Below are positions 1 through 7,199 of a stretch of DNA of 19,312 nt, one piece after another. The notes beneath the pieces are model-generated. The model was not told the origin of the DNA. It made no database searches and saw only the letters and a program-made list of their open reading frames with translations. The stretch covers positions 1 through 19,312 of the forward strand of contig JBBQER010000082.1 in assembly GCA_038320885.1 (NCBI GenBank). Reading direction: 5' to 3'. This DNA comes from JBBQER01 sp038320885. GTDB lineage: Bacteria > Actinomycetota > Acidimicrobiia > IMCC26256 > PALSA-610. Position numbers and translations under genes: made by a program. Positions within the stretch are counted from its first letter, which is position 1, and the number at the start of each line of letters is the position of its first letter.

Positions 1-1326
1 CGGGGCGTTGAAGTCGGGGCCGGCACCGTTGACGTGCACGTTGCCGCTGCGGATGCGGCGGGCCATCGCCGTGGCGCGATCGCTGCTCCCGGATATGTAG
101 CCCGAGAGGCCGTAGAGCGTGTCGTTCGCGATGCGAACGGCGTCGTCGTCGCCGTCGTAGCCGATCATCACCAGCACCGGCCCGAAGATCTCCTCGCGGG
201 CGATGGTCATGTCGTTCGACACGTGCGAGAACACCGTCGGCTGTACGTAATAACCGGTCTCGAGGCCTGCGGGCTTGCCGGGACCGCCGACCTCGAGCTT
301 GGCGCCCTCGCCGATGCCCTTCTCGATGAGCTGCTGGATGCGGCTGTACTGCGTGGCCGAAACGACCGGCCCGATGTTGCTGGTCGCCTCGCGGGGATTT
401 CCGACGACCACGTTCTTGGCCGCCGCCGCCGCGATCGCGGCAGCCTCGTCCATCCGGGCCGCGGGGACGAGCATGCGAGTGGGCGCGTTGCACGACTGAC
501 CGGAGTTCATGCACATCCCGGCCATGTCGCGCGCGATCACGGTTTCGAAATCGGCGTCGTCGAGGATGATGTTGGCCGACTTGCCGCCGAGCTCCTGGGC
601 GACACGCTTCACCGTCGGCGCCGCGGCGCGGGCCACCTCGATGCCGGCGCGGGTGGAACCCGTGAACGACATCATGTCGATGTCGGGATGTGCGGAAAGC
701 GCGGCGCCGACCTCGACACCGCTGCCGTTGACGAGGTTGAACACGCCGGGAGGCACGCCGGCGTCGTGGAGGATCTCCGCGAACAGGATCGCGTTCAACG
801 GCGCCACCTCGGACGGCTTGAGCACCATCGTGCAGCCCGTCGCGATCGCCGGCGCGACCTTGCAGGCGATCTGGTTGAGCGGCCAGTTCCACGGTGTGAT
901 CATTCCGCACACGCCGACGGGCTCACGTACGAGAATCGTGCTTCCCATCTCGCGCTCGAATTCGAAGTCGGCGAGCACGCCCCGAGCCGTCGCCAGGTGA
1001 CCCATACCGGCGCCGACCTGCGCAAGCTCGGCGAACCACAGGGGGACACCGACCTCCTGGCTGACGATGTCGGCCAGCTCCGCGGAACGCGCGGCGTACG
1101 CCGCGATGATGCTGTCGAGCAGGGCGAGACGATCCTCCCGACTGGTCAGGGAGAATGTCGCGAACGCAGCCTTGGCGGCAGCCACGGCGGCGTCGACGTC
1201 GTCGGAGCCGCCCATCGCGATCGACTCGATCGGCTCCTCGGTGGCCGGATTGATCACATCGAGTGTCTCACTCGTCAACGGGGCGACCCAACGACCATCG
1301 ATGTAGAACTGCTTCGTGTGATCCAC
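1..1326 (-). CDS. Aldehyde dehydrogenase family protein, 3' end outside window
   Basis: Oxidises an aldehyde to its acid with NAD(P)+; the substrate cannot be told from sequence. The minus-strand frame gives 442 codons from a GTG at 1326 and is still open at base 1, so roughly the last 40-50 residues of a usual ~480-490-residue ALDH are missing. The core motifs stand where the family has them: PWNWP with the oxyanion Asn near residue 147, the cofactor-binding Lys in MVLKPSE near 170, FTGSTRAG near 221, the general-base Glu in QELGGKS near 245, and the nucleophile Cys in NSGQSCN near 279. The GTG start is chosen because GGGGAGAG lies about 5 bases upstream and the protein opens with the typical FYIDGRWV stretch. 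It is transcribed away from the LuxR regulator. All visible catalytic residues are present, so it should be active. Family assignment is certain; role is not. Confidence 0.95.
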   Translation of the reverse strand, partial: MDHTKQFYIDGRWVAPLTSETLDVINPATEEPIESIAMGGSDDVDAAVAAAKAAFATFSLTSREDRLALLDSIIAAYAARSAELADIVSQEVGVPLWFAELAQVGAGMGHLATARGVLADFEFEREMGSTILVREPVGVCGMITPWNWPLNQIACKVAPAIATGCTMVLKPSEVAPLNAILFAEILHDAGVPPGVFNLVNGSGVEVGAALSAHPDIDMMSFTGSTRAGIEVARAAAPTVKRVAQELGGKSANIILDDADFETVIARDMAGMCMNSGQSCNAPTRMLVPAARMDEAAAIAAAAAKNVVVGNPREATSNIGPVVSATQYSRIQQLIEKGIGEGAKLEVGGPGKPAGLETGYYVQPTVFSHVSNDMTIAREEIFGPVLVMIGYDGDDDAVRIANDTLYGLSGYISGSSDRATAMARRIRSGNVHVNGAGPDFNAP

Positions 1327-1449
1327 GGTCTCTCCCCTTGTCACGCAGGTGGTGCCCGACCATTTTCGGAGCGCCGGCGTCAGAACGATAGCCAGCACGG
1401 CGAAACGCGCGAGCGGGCGCGAGCGGGGGGAATCTTCTCGTAACGCAAC

Positions 1450-1476
1450 TCAGCGCCGCGGCGAGCGCGGCGCTGA
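1450..1476. terminator. Perfect 11-bp hairpin, possible terminator
   Basis: Arms 1450-1460 (TCAGCGCCGCG) and 1466-1476 are exact reverse complements around a 5-base loop. There is no long T-run; on the minus strand the hairpin is followed by a mildly T-rich stretch. It lies between the candidate small minus-strand ORF (1559-1645) and the aldehyde dehydrogenase start, so it could end minus-strand transcription entering from the right. A terminator role is inferred from position and stem strength. Confidence 0.45.
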
Positions 1477-1558
1477 AGATGCCTGCCTTCAACCAGTCCA
1501 GCTCGCTAGGGAAGTTGCAGCTGGAGGCCGGCGATCGGCGGAAATGATGGTGGCTATG

Positions 1559-1645
1559 TCAGCCGCGGCCCCATGCCCCACCGGCCAGGATCACTGCGAT
1601 CAGGCCACCACCAACGGTCATGACACGGAATGCAATCTTCTTCAT
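1559..1645 (-). CDS. Possible 28-residue single-pass membrane peptide
   Basis: An ATG at 1645 is preceded by GAGAGG about 6 bases upstream, a fair ribosome-binding site. It opens a 28-codon frame ending in TGA at 1559. The peptide has a basic start (MKKIAFR) and then a hydrophobic, glycine-rich stretch (residues ~9-23), like a minimal transmembrane helix or a signal-peptide-like N-terminus. The perfect hairpin at 1450-1476 lies downstream on the same strand. I recognise no family. It may be a real small membrane protein, the surviving 5' end of a lost gene, or chance. Nothing else in 1327-1858 looks clearly coding. Confidence 0.3.
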   Translation of the reverse strand: MKKIAFRVMTVGGGLIAVILAGGAWGRG

Positions 1646-1858
1646 GATGTCCCTCTCACAGTTTCACGCCGCCGTATTCGGCGACTGAGGCCATCTTGAA
1701 GGGGACGGGAGGGGCGAACCATTGTGCACCTGACCAGTTCGCAGAACGTGTCCGGACGACAACGTTGCGTGGCACCGGCCGGCCGAACTGAACGGTGGGG
1801 TCGGGCGCGGCGGCACCGGCGTGGCACGTTCGGATCAAATCGCCCACAATGAGGAATT

Positions 1859-4777
1859 GTGAGGCGCCGCGAGCGGACACCGAATCTCATCGGGCGTGAG
1901 CCTGCGCTCGCGGCCCTCGGCGAGGCGCTGGGCGGCGTGGCCGACGCCGGATCGCTGGTGCTCGTTCGCGGGGAAGTGGGCATCGGGAAGACCCGCTTGC
2001 TCGAGGAGTTCGCGGCCCGGGTCGCCGAGGAGGCGCATGTCGTCCGGGGCGGTTGCGTCGAGGGCGTTTCGTATGCGCCCTGGACCGAAGCGCTGCGACG
2101 GCTGCTGAGTGCCGCCGACGTCGTCGCGGCCGACGATCTCCCGCGCCGGGTCCGGTCCGAGATCGCGCGTCTCCTCCCGCACCTGTCGCTGGCCGAGACC
2201 GATGCCGCGAGCGGGGATGAATCCGGTGGTCAGCACCTGCTGTTCGAAGCGGTCGTCGAGCTCCTGGCCCATGTCGCATCACGCAGGCGGCTGGTCCTCG
2301 TGGTGGACGACCTGCACTGGGTCGATCCTGCGAGCAGCGCGCTGCTCCGTTACGTCGCCAACAACCTCGGCCGGGCGCCGATCCTGCTCGTTGTCACGTA
2401 CCGCGCCGAGGACGCGGCGGCCGAGCGCGACCTGATTGCCCAACTCGCACGGCTCGCTACTCGCCAAATCGCACTCACACCGCTCGCCGAAGACTCGACC
2501 GCCGAGATGGCCGAGATCCTGCTCGGCCCCGACGCGAGCCCAGCCGACATTCAGCGCATCGCGCACGACGCCGACGGGAGTCCGTTGTTCGTCGAGGAGC
2601 TCGTGGCCGCGATCGGTACGACCGGCGTTCCGCAGACGGTTCGTGACCTCATGTTGGCGCGCTTCAGTGGGCTCGATGAACCCGGTCGCCAACTCGTGCG
2701 CACAGCCGCGGTCATCGGCGAGACCCCGCCGCAAGCATGGCTCGCTGCGGCCGCCGGGCTCGACAACAACGCGACGCGCGGTGCCGCGCGCGCGGCGGTC
2801 GACCGGGGCTTGCTGATCGCAGGGGCCGACGGCACGAGCTACTCCTTCCGGCACGCGTTGTTGCGCCAGGCCGTGCTCGACGAGGTGCTCCCCGACGAGC
2901 GCGTCGCGCTGCACCACGCGATCGCGGCCGCGCTCACGGCTCACCCGGCCGTCGCGGTCGGCGTCGACCGTATCTCGGAGCTCGCACGGCATTGGGATGC
3001 GGCTCGCGATGCGTCTTCGGCGCTGCAGTGGCTCGTCGCGGCGGCGGACCAGGCCGGGCAGCGTTTTGCGTTCGAGGCCGCGTTCGACGACTACGAACGC
3101 GCGTTGAGCTGGTGGGAGTCCGTCGACGACGCGCCCGCGGTCGCCGGCCTCGATCACGCGGCGTTACTGCTCGACGCGGCCGACGCCGCGGGCCTGGCCG
3201 GTCACATCGGACGCGCGGCGGATCTCGCGCGGGCGGGTCTCGACGAGGCATACGCGCTCGACGCCAGCCGTGGCGTCGAAGCCGCCGGCCGCGTGTACCC
3301 ACTCATGTGGGCGGCGGACCGCGCGCAGGAGCTCTTCGACTTCGCCACGACAACATTGTTGCCCGTTCTCGACCGCGCCGATCCCGCGGCGCGGGCCCGC
3401 TTCCTCGTGAGCCGCGTCGAGCATCTTGTCCGGTCCGCCACGCCGGCGGAGGTCCGCGAGCCGGCCGCGCAGATGATGGCGGCGCTGCAAGGGCTCAGCG
3501 ATCCGGTGCTCGAAGCTCGGGCGTACTTCGTGAGCGCGTGGTGCCACGAGGCGTACGGCGACTTCGAGCGGGTCGAGGCCGAATACGAACGGGCGGCGGA
3601 GATCGCCCGGAGTGCGAACGCGCCGTCGATGCTCGCGCTCGTGCTCTACAACCACGCCGCGTTCAAGATCGACTTTCCGGACCTGCAGGGTTCCGTGGCG
3701 CTCCTCGACGAGGTCGATGCGCTGATCGAGCGCTTCGGGTTGCGGCGCTACCTCGTGGTGAGTCGGTGTTCACGCTCGCAGGCACTCTCCATGCAAGGCG
3801 ACCTCGCAGGAGCCGCGGCCGCGATGGCATCGATCGACGACGTGTTCACCGAGGGACTGGAAGCGTGGGTGCGCGCGGCGGGTCGCGCCCATGTCGACTT
3901 CACGGCGGGGAATTCCGACGCGGTGCTCGGGGGCCTGCGGCCCGACGCAGTGGGAGCCGCCGCGCCGAAGGACTCCGACATCGTCATCGAGACCGAGATG
4001 CTGCGCGCCGATGCCCTGGCCTGGAACGGCGATGTCGAGGGTGCCCGGCGCGCCGTTGACAGGGGTGAGGCCGCGGTGGCGGCCGAGCACTACCGGGAGA
4101 CGTGCTGGCACGGGCGCCTCGCGATGGTCGGCACGCGGGTCGAGGCGGATAGCGCAGTCACGGCGATGGGGAGCCAGTCGATCGGCGCGATCGAGAACGC
4201 GCAAGCGCGTGCGGCCGAGATCGTTGCGGCGTGGGAGACCGCCGTCGCGCTGCTCGCGCGGCCATGTCCGCTCCTCGACGCGTACACGCTGGGGATCGAT
4301 GCCGAGATGGGCCGCTTGCGGCGAGAGGAGGTCGTTACCCGGGCGCACCGCGCCGCCGAAGCCTTCGCGGTGATCGGGTTGCCGTACTACGCGACGTACT
4401 TCCGCTGGCGCGAAGCGGAGGCGATGTTGGACGCCGGTGAGCGCCCGCCGGCGGCGGAGGTCCTGAAGCGGGCCCGGGCCACCGCGACGACTCACGGCTT
4501 CGCAGGTCTCGACGCCGCGATCGTGGCGCTGGCCCGCGCCCACCAGCTGCGGCTCGGACCGGCGCGCACGACGGTCGACGGCGACGAAGCGCTCTCGGTT
4601 CGCGAGCTCGAAGTGTTGCGCCTGGTGGCGAGCGGCAAGAGCAACCCGGACATCGCCGAGGCACTGTTCATCAGCCGACGCACAGCTGCCGCCCACGTGT
4701 CGAACATCCTGCGGAAGCTGGACGCGACATCGCGCCTCGAAGCCGTCTCCGAGGCTCATCGACGCGCGATCGTCTAG
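1859..4777 (+). CDS. LuxR-family ATP-binding transcriptional regulator (LAL/MalT-like)
   Basis: Large cytoplasmic regulator of the LAL class: an N-terminal STAND/AAA-type ATPase, a long helical-repeat middle and a C-terminal DNA-binding domain. Of 972 residues, Walker A GEVGIGKT lies at ~38-45 and the Walker B region LVLVVDDLHWVD near 145-156. Residues ~380-890 are alanine-rich and helical, as in TPR-like sensor regions. The LuxR helix-turn-helix begins near residue 911 (LSVRELEVLRLVASGKSN) and runs to ~968 (RRTAAAHVSNILRKL). The GTG at 1859 follows GAGG by 4 bases. Length is normal for the class. It is a single-gene unit, with ALDH divergent on the left and a PPOX pair convergent on the right. 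Its inducer and targets cannot be read from sequence; control of the neighbouring ALDH is possible but unsupported. Confidence 0.95.
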   Translation: MRRRERTPNLIGREPALAALGEALGGVADAGSLVLVRGEVGIGKTRLLEEFAARVAEEAHVVRGGCVEGVSYAPWTEALRRLLSAADVVAADDLPRRVRSEIARLLPHLSLAETDAASGDESGGQHLLFEAVVELLAHVASRRRLVLVVDDLHWVDPASSALLRYVANNLGRAPILLVVTYRAEDAAAERDLIAQLARLATRQIALTPLAEDSTAEMAEILLGPDASPADIQRIAHDADGSPLFVEELVAAIGTTGVPQTVRDLMLARFSGLDEPGRQLVRTAAVIGETPPQAWLAAAAGLDNNATRGAARAAVDRGLLIAGADGTSYSFRHALLRQAVLDEVLPDERVALHHAIAAALTAHPAVAVGVDRISELARHWDAARDASSALQWLVAAADQAGQRFAFEAAFDDYERALSWWESVDDAPAVAGLDHAALLLDAADAAGLAGHIGRAADLARAGLDEAYALDASRGVEAAGRVYPLMWAADRAQELFDFATTTLLPVLDRADPAARARFLVSRVEHLVRSATPAEVREPAAQMMAALQGLSDPVLEARAYFVSAWCHEAYGDFERVEAEYERAAEIARSANAPSMLALVLYNHAAFKIDFPDLQGSVALLDEVDALIERFGLRRYLVVSRCSRSQALSMQGDLAGAAAAMASIDDVFTEGLEAWVRAAGRAHVDFTAGNSDAVLGGLRPDAVGAAAPKDSDIVIETEMLRADALAWNGDVEGARRAVDRGEAAVAAEHYRETCWHGRLAMVGTRVEADSAVTAMGSQSIGAIENAQARAAEIVAAWETAVALLARPCPLLDAYTLGIDAEMGRLRREEVVTRAHRAAEAFAVIGLPYYATYFRWREAEAMLDAGERPPAAEVLKRARATATTHGFAGLDAAIVALARAHQLRLGPARTTVDGDEALSVRELEVLRLVASGKSNPDIAEALFISRRTAAAHVSNILRKLDATSRLEAVSEAHRRAIV

Positions 4778-4785
4778 CTGTCGGT

Positions 4786-4810
4786 CGGCGCGGCCGTCAG
4801 GGCCGCGTCG
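4786..4810. terminator. Bidirectional hairpin between convergent genes
   Basis: Arms 4786-4795 (CGGCGCGGCC) and 4801-4810 pair over 10 bp, with one G-T wobble, around a 5-base loop. It starts 9 bases after the LuxR stop and lies 33 bases beyond the stop of the convergent small membrane gene, so it is well placed to end both transcripts. No T-tract follows, as is common in high-GC actinobacteria. Confidence 0.6.
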
Positions 4811-4842
4811 TCCTCAGTGGAACTTGCGACGGCTCCGGCCCA

Positions 4843-5001
4843 TCAGCTCCACTTCCGGAACCCGCAGGTCAGATGCTTGGTGCGCTGCTTGCGTTGCGCG
4901 GCGACGGCGACACCGGCCAAGAGCACCGCGGCCGCGTCAAGTGCCCACGCGGACAAGGCGTGGATCACGAGCAGGGCGCCCGCGATGGCACCGGTCAGCA
5001 T
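4843..5001 (-). CDS. Small hydrophobic membrane protein, hypothetical
   Basis: A 52-codon frame from an ATG at 5001, 16 bases beyond the PPOX stop on the same strand, so probably co-transcribed with it. Residues ~2-35 are nearly continuous hydrophobic sequence (AGALLVIHALSAWALD then AAAVLLAGVAVAA). A basic tail (QRKQRTKH) follows and would favour the cytoplasmic side. The ribosome-binding site is weak, and no in-frame start exists between here and the PPOX stop. I do not recognise a family. The clear membrane profile, the gene spacing and the terminator hairpin just beyond it support a real gene, but homologues would be needed to be sure. Confidence 0.55.
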   Translation of the reverse strand: MLTGAIAGALLVIHALSAWALDAAAVLLAGVAVAAQRKQRTKHLTCGFRKWS

Positions 5002-5017
5002 GGCCGCGACGGCGGGT

Positions 5018-5572
5018 TCATTCCGGATCCGGCTCGTCCCACGGCACGGCCGCGGAGACCCAGTGGGTGATCTGCTCGGCTTGGTCGTTGCGGTGAAGGT
5101 GGCGTGGCGGCTGCGCGAACGTCGCGTAGGGACGGCAGCGGATGACGACTCGGTCCTCCTCGGTCGCCATCGCTTCGACGAAGGGGCGGGCTTCTTCGGG
5201 GAGCTTCTCGCCCGACATCCGACCACCGACGGCCATCATCACGTCGACGACGAGGTCGCGGTCACGCTCGACGGTCGCGTCGGCGTATACCTGCACGTAG
5301 GTGAAGGGCCAGCGCTCGTCGAGGATGCAGAGGCTGACCTTGGCGTCGCGGGAGACGGCGCGCGCCTTGCCGCGCCCGGCCATCGTCGACACCAGGAGCT
5401 CGTCGCTGTCGGCTGGCACGTAGTACACGACCGACATGGCGGGGCCGTCGTGGAGCCGGCGGTTGCCGAAGACGCAGGTGCGGTGGGTGCGCACGAACGT
5501 TCGTCGCTCGGACGGGAGCATTTCGCGGTCGGTCGGAGCAGTGAAGGGCTCGGCAGCGAGCGGGAGCAGCAT
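5018..5572 (-). CDS. PPOX-class (pyridoxamine 5'-phosphate oxidase-like) flavin/F420-dependent protein
   Basis: 184 residues with the split-barrel fold signature of PPOX-type proteins, which bind FMN or coenzyme F420 and reduce or oxidise small substrates. Visible signatures are GNRRLHDGPAMSVVYYV (~37-53), the LLVSTMAGRGKARAVSRDAK stretch (~60-79) that forms the cofactor phosphate-binding strand and helix, and VSLCILDERWPFTYVQV. Length suits the actinobacterial F420-dependent subgroup; cofactor choice is inferred from that resemblance. The ATG at 5572 is preceded by GAGGAGG about 10 bases upstream. It is divergent from the TetR gene and shares its operator region (5603-5654), so it is probably repressed by that TetR and linked to the aromatic cluster, perhaps reducing a pathway intermediate. 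That link is inference. Confidence 0.85.
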   Translation of the reverse strand: MLLPLAAEPFTAPTDREMLPSERRTFVRTHRTCVFGNRRLHDGPAMSVVYYVPADSDELLVSTMAGRGKARAVSRDAKVSLCILDERWPFTYVQVYADATVERDRDLVVDVMMAVGGRMSGEKLPEEARPFVEAMATEEDRVVIRCRPYATFAQPPRHLHRNDQAEQITHWVSAAVPWDEPDPE

Positions 5573-5602
5573 CGGGATTGCGCCTCCTCGGTCTGTTCTC
5601 CG

Positions 5603-5632
5603 ATCCTGATCTTTTGATCAGACTCTTGTCAA
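5603..5632 (-). promoter_or_regulatory. Promoter for the PPOX gene pair
   Basis: On the minus strand, TTGACA (5632-5627) is a perfect -35; CAGGAT (5608-5603) follows after 18 bp as a weaker -10. The -35 hexamers of the two divergent promoters overlap in TTGTCAA (5626-5632), so the promoters are back to back. Operator 1 lies between this -35 and -10. Confidence 0.5.
5606..5621. promoter_or_regulatory. Palindromic operator 1 (putative TetR site)
   Basis: CTGATCTTTTGATCAG: 6-bp arms, perfect, around a 4-base centre. It lies between the -35 and -10 of the minus-strand (PPOX) promoter. It matches operator 2 at most positions (shared pattern CTRATCWTTTGATYAG) and its centre is 31 bp away, about three helical turns. 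The binding protein is inferred to be the adjacent TetR regulator. Confidence 0.75.
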
Positions 5633-5654
5633 GACCCTAATCATTTGATTAGAT
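5626..5654 (+). promoter_or_regulatory. Promoter for the TetR/meta-cleavage cluster
   Basis: TTGTCA at 5626-5631 and TTAGAT at 5649-5654 are separated by 17 bp, a good sigma-70/SigA match. Initiation would fall near 5661, within a few bases of the GTG at 5663, so the mRNA may be leaderless, as is common in actinobacteria. Operator 2 overlaps the spacer and -10. Confidence 0.55.
5637..5652. promoter_or_regulatory. Palindromic operator 2 (putative TetR site)
   Basis: CTAATCATTTGATTAG: 6-bp perfect arms around a 4-base centre. It covers the spacer and part of the -10 of the proposed plus-strand promoter, so binding here would block transcription of the tetR-dioxygenase-hydroxylase-FAH cluster, including the regulator itself. 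Confidence 0.75.
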
Positions 5655-5662
5655 TCAGAGTC

Positions 5663-6292
5663 GTGGTGCAGACACCGACAGAGCGGGTGAAGCGGCCCTC
5701 CGCCGACGCGACCCGGGAACGGATCCTCGCCGCCGCGCTGGACGTATTCGCCGAGCGGTCGTTCGACGGCGCGACCACTCGCGACATCGCCGCCCGAGCC
5801 GGCGTGACCCAGCCGCTGCTCAACTACCACTTCAGCTCGAAGGACGAGCTGTGGCGAGCCGCGGTCGACGGCTTGTTCGACGAGCTCAATCGTTCGCTCG
5901 CGTCACGCGCCGACGGTCTGCGTGGCGTCGACGAGCTCACGATGTCGAGGCTGTTGGTCCGTGAGTTCATCTACTTCTCGGCGAGTCACCCGCAGCTGCA
6001 CCGGATCATCACCGGGGAGTGCAAGGCCGACGGGCCCCGCATGGATTGGCTCGTCGACCGTCACGTCCGCCCGCTCTACGAGGTGACGACGGCGATGTTC
6101 GCCCGGCTCGTCGAGCAGGGGCACATCCCGGCCATCCCGCCCGCGCACCTCTACTACATCCTCACCGGCGCCGGCCCGACGATGTTCGTCCTCGCGCCGG
6201 AGTGCCGTCGCCTCGCCGGTATCGATCCGTTCTCCGACGAGGTCATCGAGGCGCACGCCGATTCCGTCACCGCGCTCCTCTTCGACCGCTGA
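5663..6292 (+). CDS. TetR/AcrR-family transcriptional regulator
   Basis: A ~209-residue one-component repressor with the usual TetR N-terminal helix-turn-helix: RERILAAALDVFAERSFDGA, then TTRDIAARAGVTQPLLNYHF, then SSKDELW (about residues 18-67). The rest is a helical ligand-binding domain with no conserved sequence. Length is typical. The frame is open from a TTG at 5645, inside operator 2. The GTG at 5663 (or 5666) is preferred because it avoids the operator and sits at the predicted transcription start; no good ribosome-binding site precedes any choice. It is first in the plus-strand catabolic cluster, 16 bases before the dioxygenase. It probably represses itself, the cluster and the divergent PPOX gene through the two palindromes, with a pathway compound as inducer. 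Family certain; exact start and targets inferred. Confidence 0.93.
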   Translation: MVQTPTERVKRPSADATRERILAAALDVFAERSFDGATTRDIAARAGVTQPLLNYHFSSKDELWRAAVDGLFDELNRSLASRADGLRGVDELTMSRLLVREFIYFSASHPQLHRIITGECKADGPRMDWLVDRHVRPLYEVTTAMFARLVEQGHIPAIPPAHLYYILTGAGPTMFVLAPECRRLAGIDPFSDEVIEAHADSVTALLFDR

Positions 6293-6308
6293 CGAACAAA
6301 GGACGCCC

Positions 6309-7196
6309 ATGCAACCCGACCTCGAGCTCGCATATCTCGGCCTCGAAGTGCCCGACCCCAGCTCCCTCACGTCGTTCTTCGCTGACGTGATCGGACTGAT
6401 CCCGGGCGACGAACTTCCCGGTGGCGCGTCGACGTGGCGCAACGACGACAAAGCGCACCGGATGGTCGTGCAACCGGGCCCGGCGAACGACGCGGCATTC
6501 GTCGGCTTCGAAGCGACGGACACTGCCGCGTTCAAACGAGTCACGGATCGCTTGCGCACTGCCGGCTTCGAGGTCACCGACGGCATCGACGACCTGCAGG
6601 CGCGGCGGGTCCGGCGTCTCGCCCGCAGTACCGCCCCGTGGGGCGTGCCGGTCGAGATCGTCCTCGGACTCGAGCAGGCGTCGACGCCGTACACGTCGCC
6701 CCTCGTGTCCTCCGGTTTCCTCACGAGCGGTGTCGGCTTCGGGCACGTCGTCTTCGCCACCACCGCGTTCGACGAGTCGCACCTCTTCCTCTCCGAGGGA
6801 CTCGGTCTCGCGCAGTCCGACTGGCTGGAGATGGAGATCGCGGCGGGTATCGAGCTCGAAGTCCGCTTCTACCACTGCAACGAGCGCCACCACACGGTGG
6901 CGCTGGCGAAGGCGCCGTTCGACCTGCCGCAGAAACTGCACCACGTGATGTTCGAAGCCAACAGTCGCGACGACGTGGGCGCCGCGTTCGACCGCGCGTG
7001 GGCGACGGACCTGCCGATCCCGAACGGGCTCGGTCGTCACGACAACGACGGCATGTTCAGCTTCTACGTCGCCAGTCCGGCCGGGTTCCAGGTCGAGGTC
7101 GGCCATGGGGCGAAGGTGGTGACCGACGACTGGACCGGCAACCGGCGCTACGACCGGATCAGCGCCTGGGGTCACCAGCCGTTGCGCCAGGGCTGA
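6309..7196 (+). CDS. Extradiol (type I, VOC-family) ring-cleavage dioxygenase
   Basis: Cleaves a catechol-type ring next to the hydroxyl pair (meta cleavage) using Fe(II) and O2. The 295 residues form two VOC domains, the usual layout for 2,3-dihydroxybiphenyl-type dioxygenases. Ligands and catalytic residues match BphC numbering closely: His146 (GFGHVVF), His195 (NERHHTV), His at 211-212 (KLHHVMFE), His244 (GRHDNDG), Tyr253 (FSFYV) and Glu263 (QVEVGHG). The C-terminal domain therefore holds the metal and should be active. AAAGGA precedes the ATG by about 7 bases. The gene lies 16 bases after tetR and 3 bases before the hydroxylase, so co-expression is very likely. The native catechol is not identifiable; biphenyl-, phenylpropionate- or steroid-type catechols are all possible. 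Confidence 0.93.
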   Translation: MQPDLELAYLGLEVPDPSSLTSFFADVIGLIPGDELPGGASTWRNDDKAHRMVVQPGPANDAAFVGFEATDTAAFKRVTDRLRTAGFEVTDGIDDLQARRVRRLARSTAPWGVPVEIVLGLEQASTPYTSPLVSSGFLTSGVGFGHVVFATTAFDESHLFLSEGLGLAQSDWLEMEIAAGIELEVRFYHCNERHHTVALAKAPFDLPQKLHHVMFEANSRDDVGAAFDRAWATDLPIPNGLGRHDNDGMFSFYVASPAGFQVEVGHGAKVVTDDWTGNRRYDRISAWGHQPLRQG

Positions 7197-7199
7197 CAC

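Noticed and set aside
34..1443. Long plus-strand open frame (469 codons) opposite the aldehyde dehydrogenase
   Set aside because: Its composition (Arg/Gly/Ala/His-rich, no motifs) is that of an antisense shadow in high-GC DNA; the minus strand encodes a full set of ALDH motifs.
1656..1880. 74-codon minus-strand frame overlapping the LuxR start, ending AEYGGVKL
   Set aside because: Its start region overlaps the LuxR start codon with no ribosome-binding site and no room for a promoter. The last ~50 codons look mildly protein-like, but no family is recognised, so it is mentioned only with the small-ORF finding.
2279..4759. Several long open frames on both strands within the LuxR regulator gene
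   Set aside because: Shadows of the 972-codon gene; no motifs, biased Arg/Ala composition.
5645..5662. TTG at 5645 as the TetR start
   Set aside because: It lies inside operator 2 and upstream of the predicted transcription start; GTG 5663/5666 fits better.
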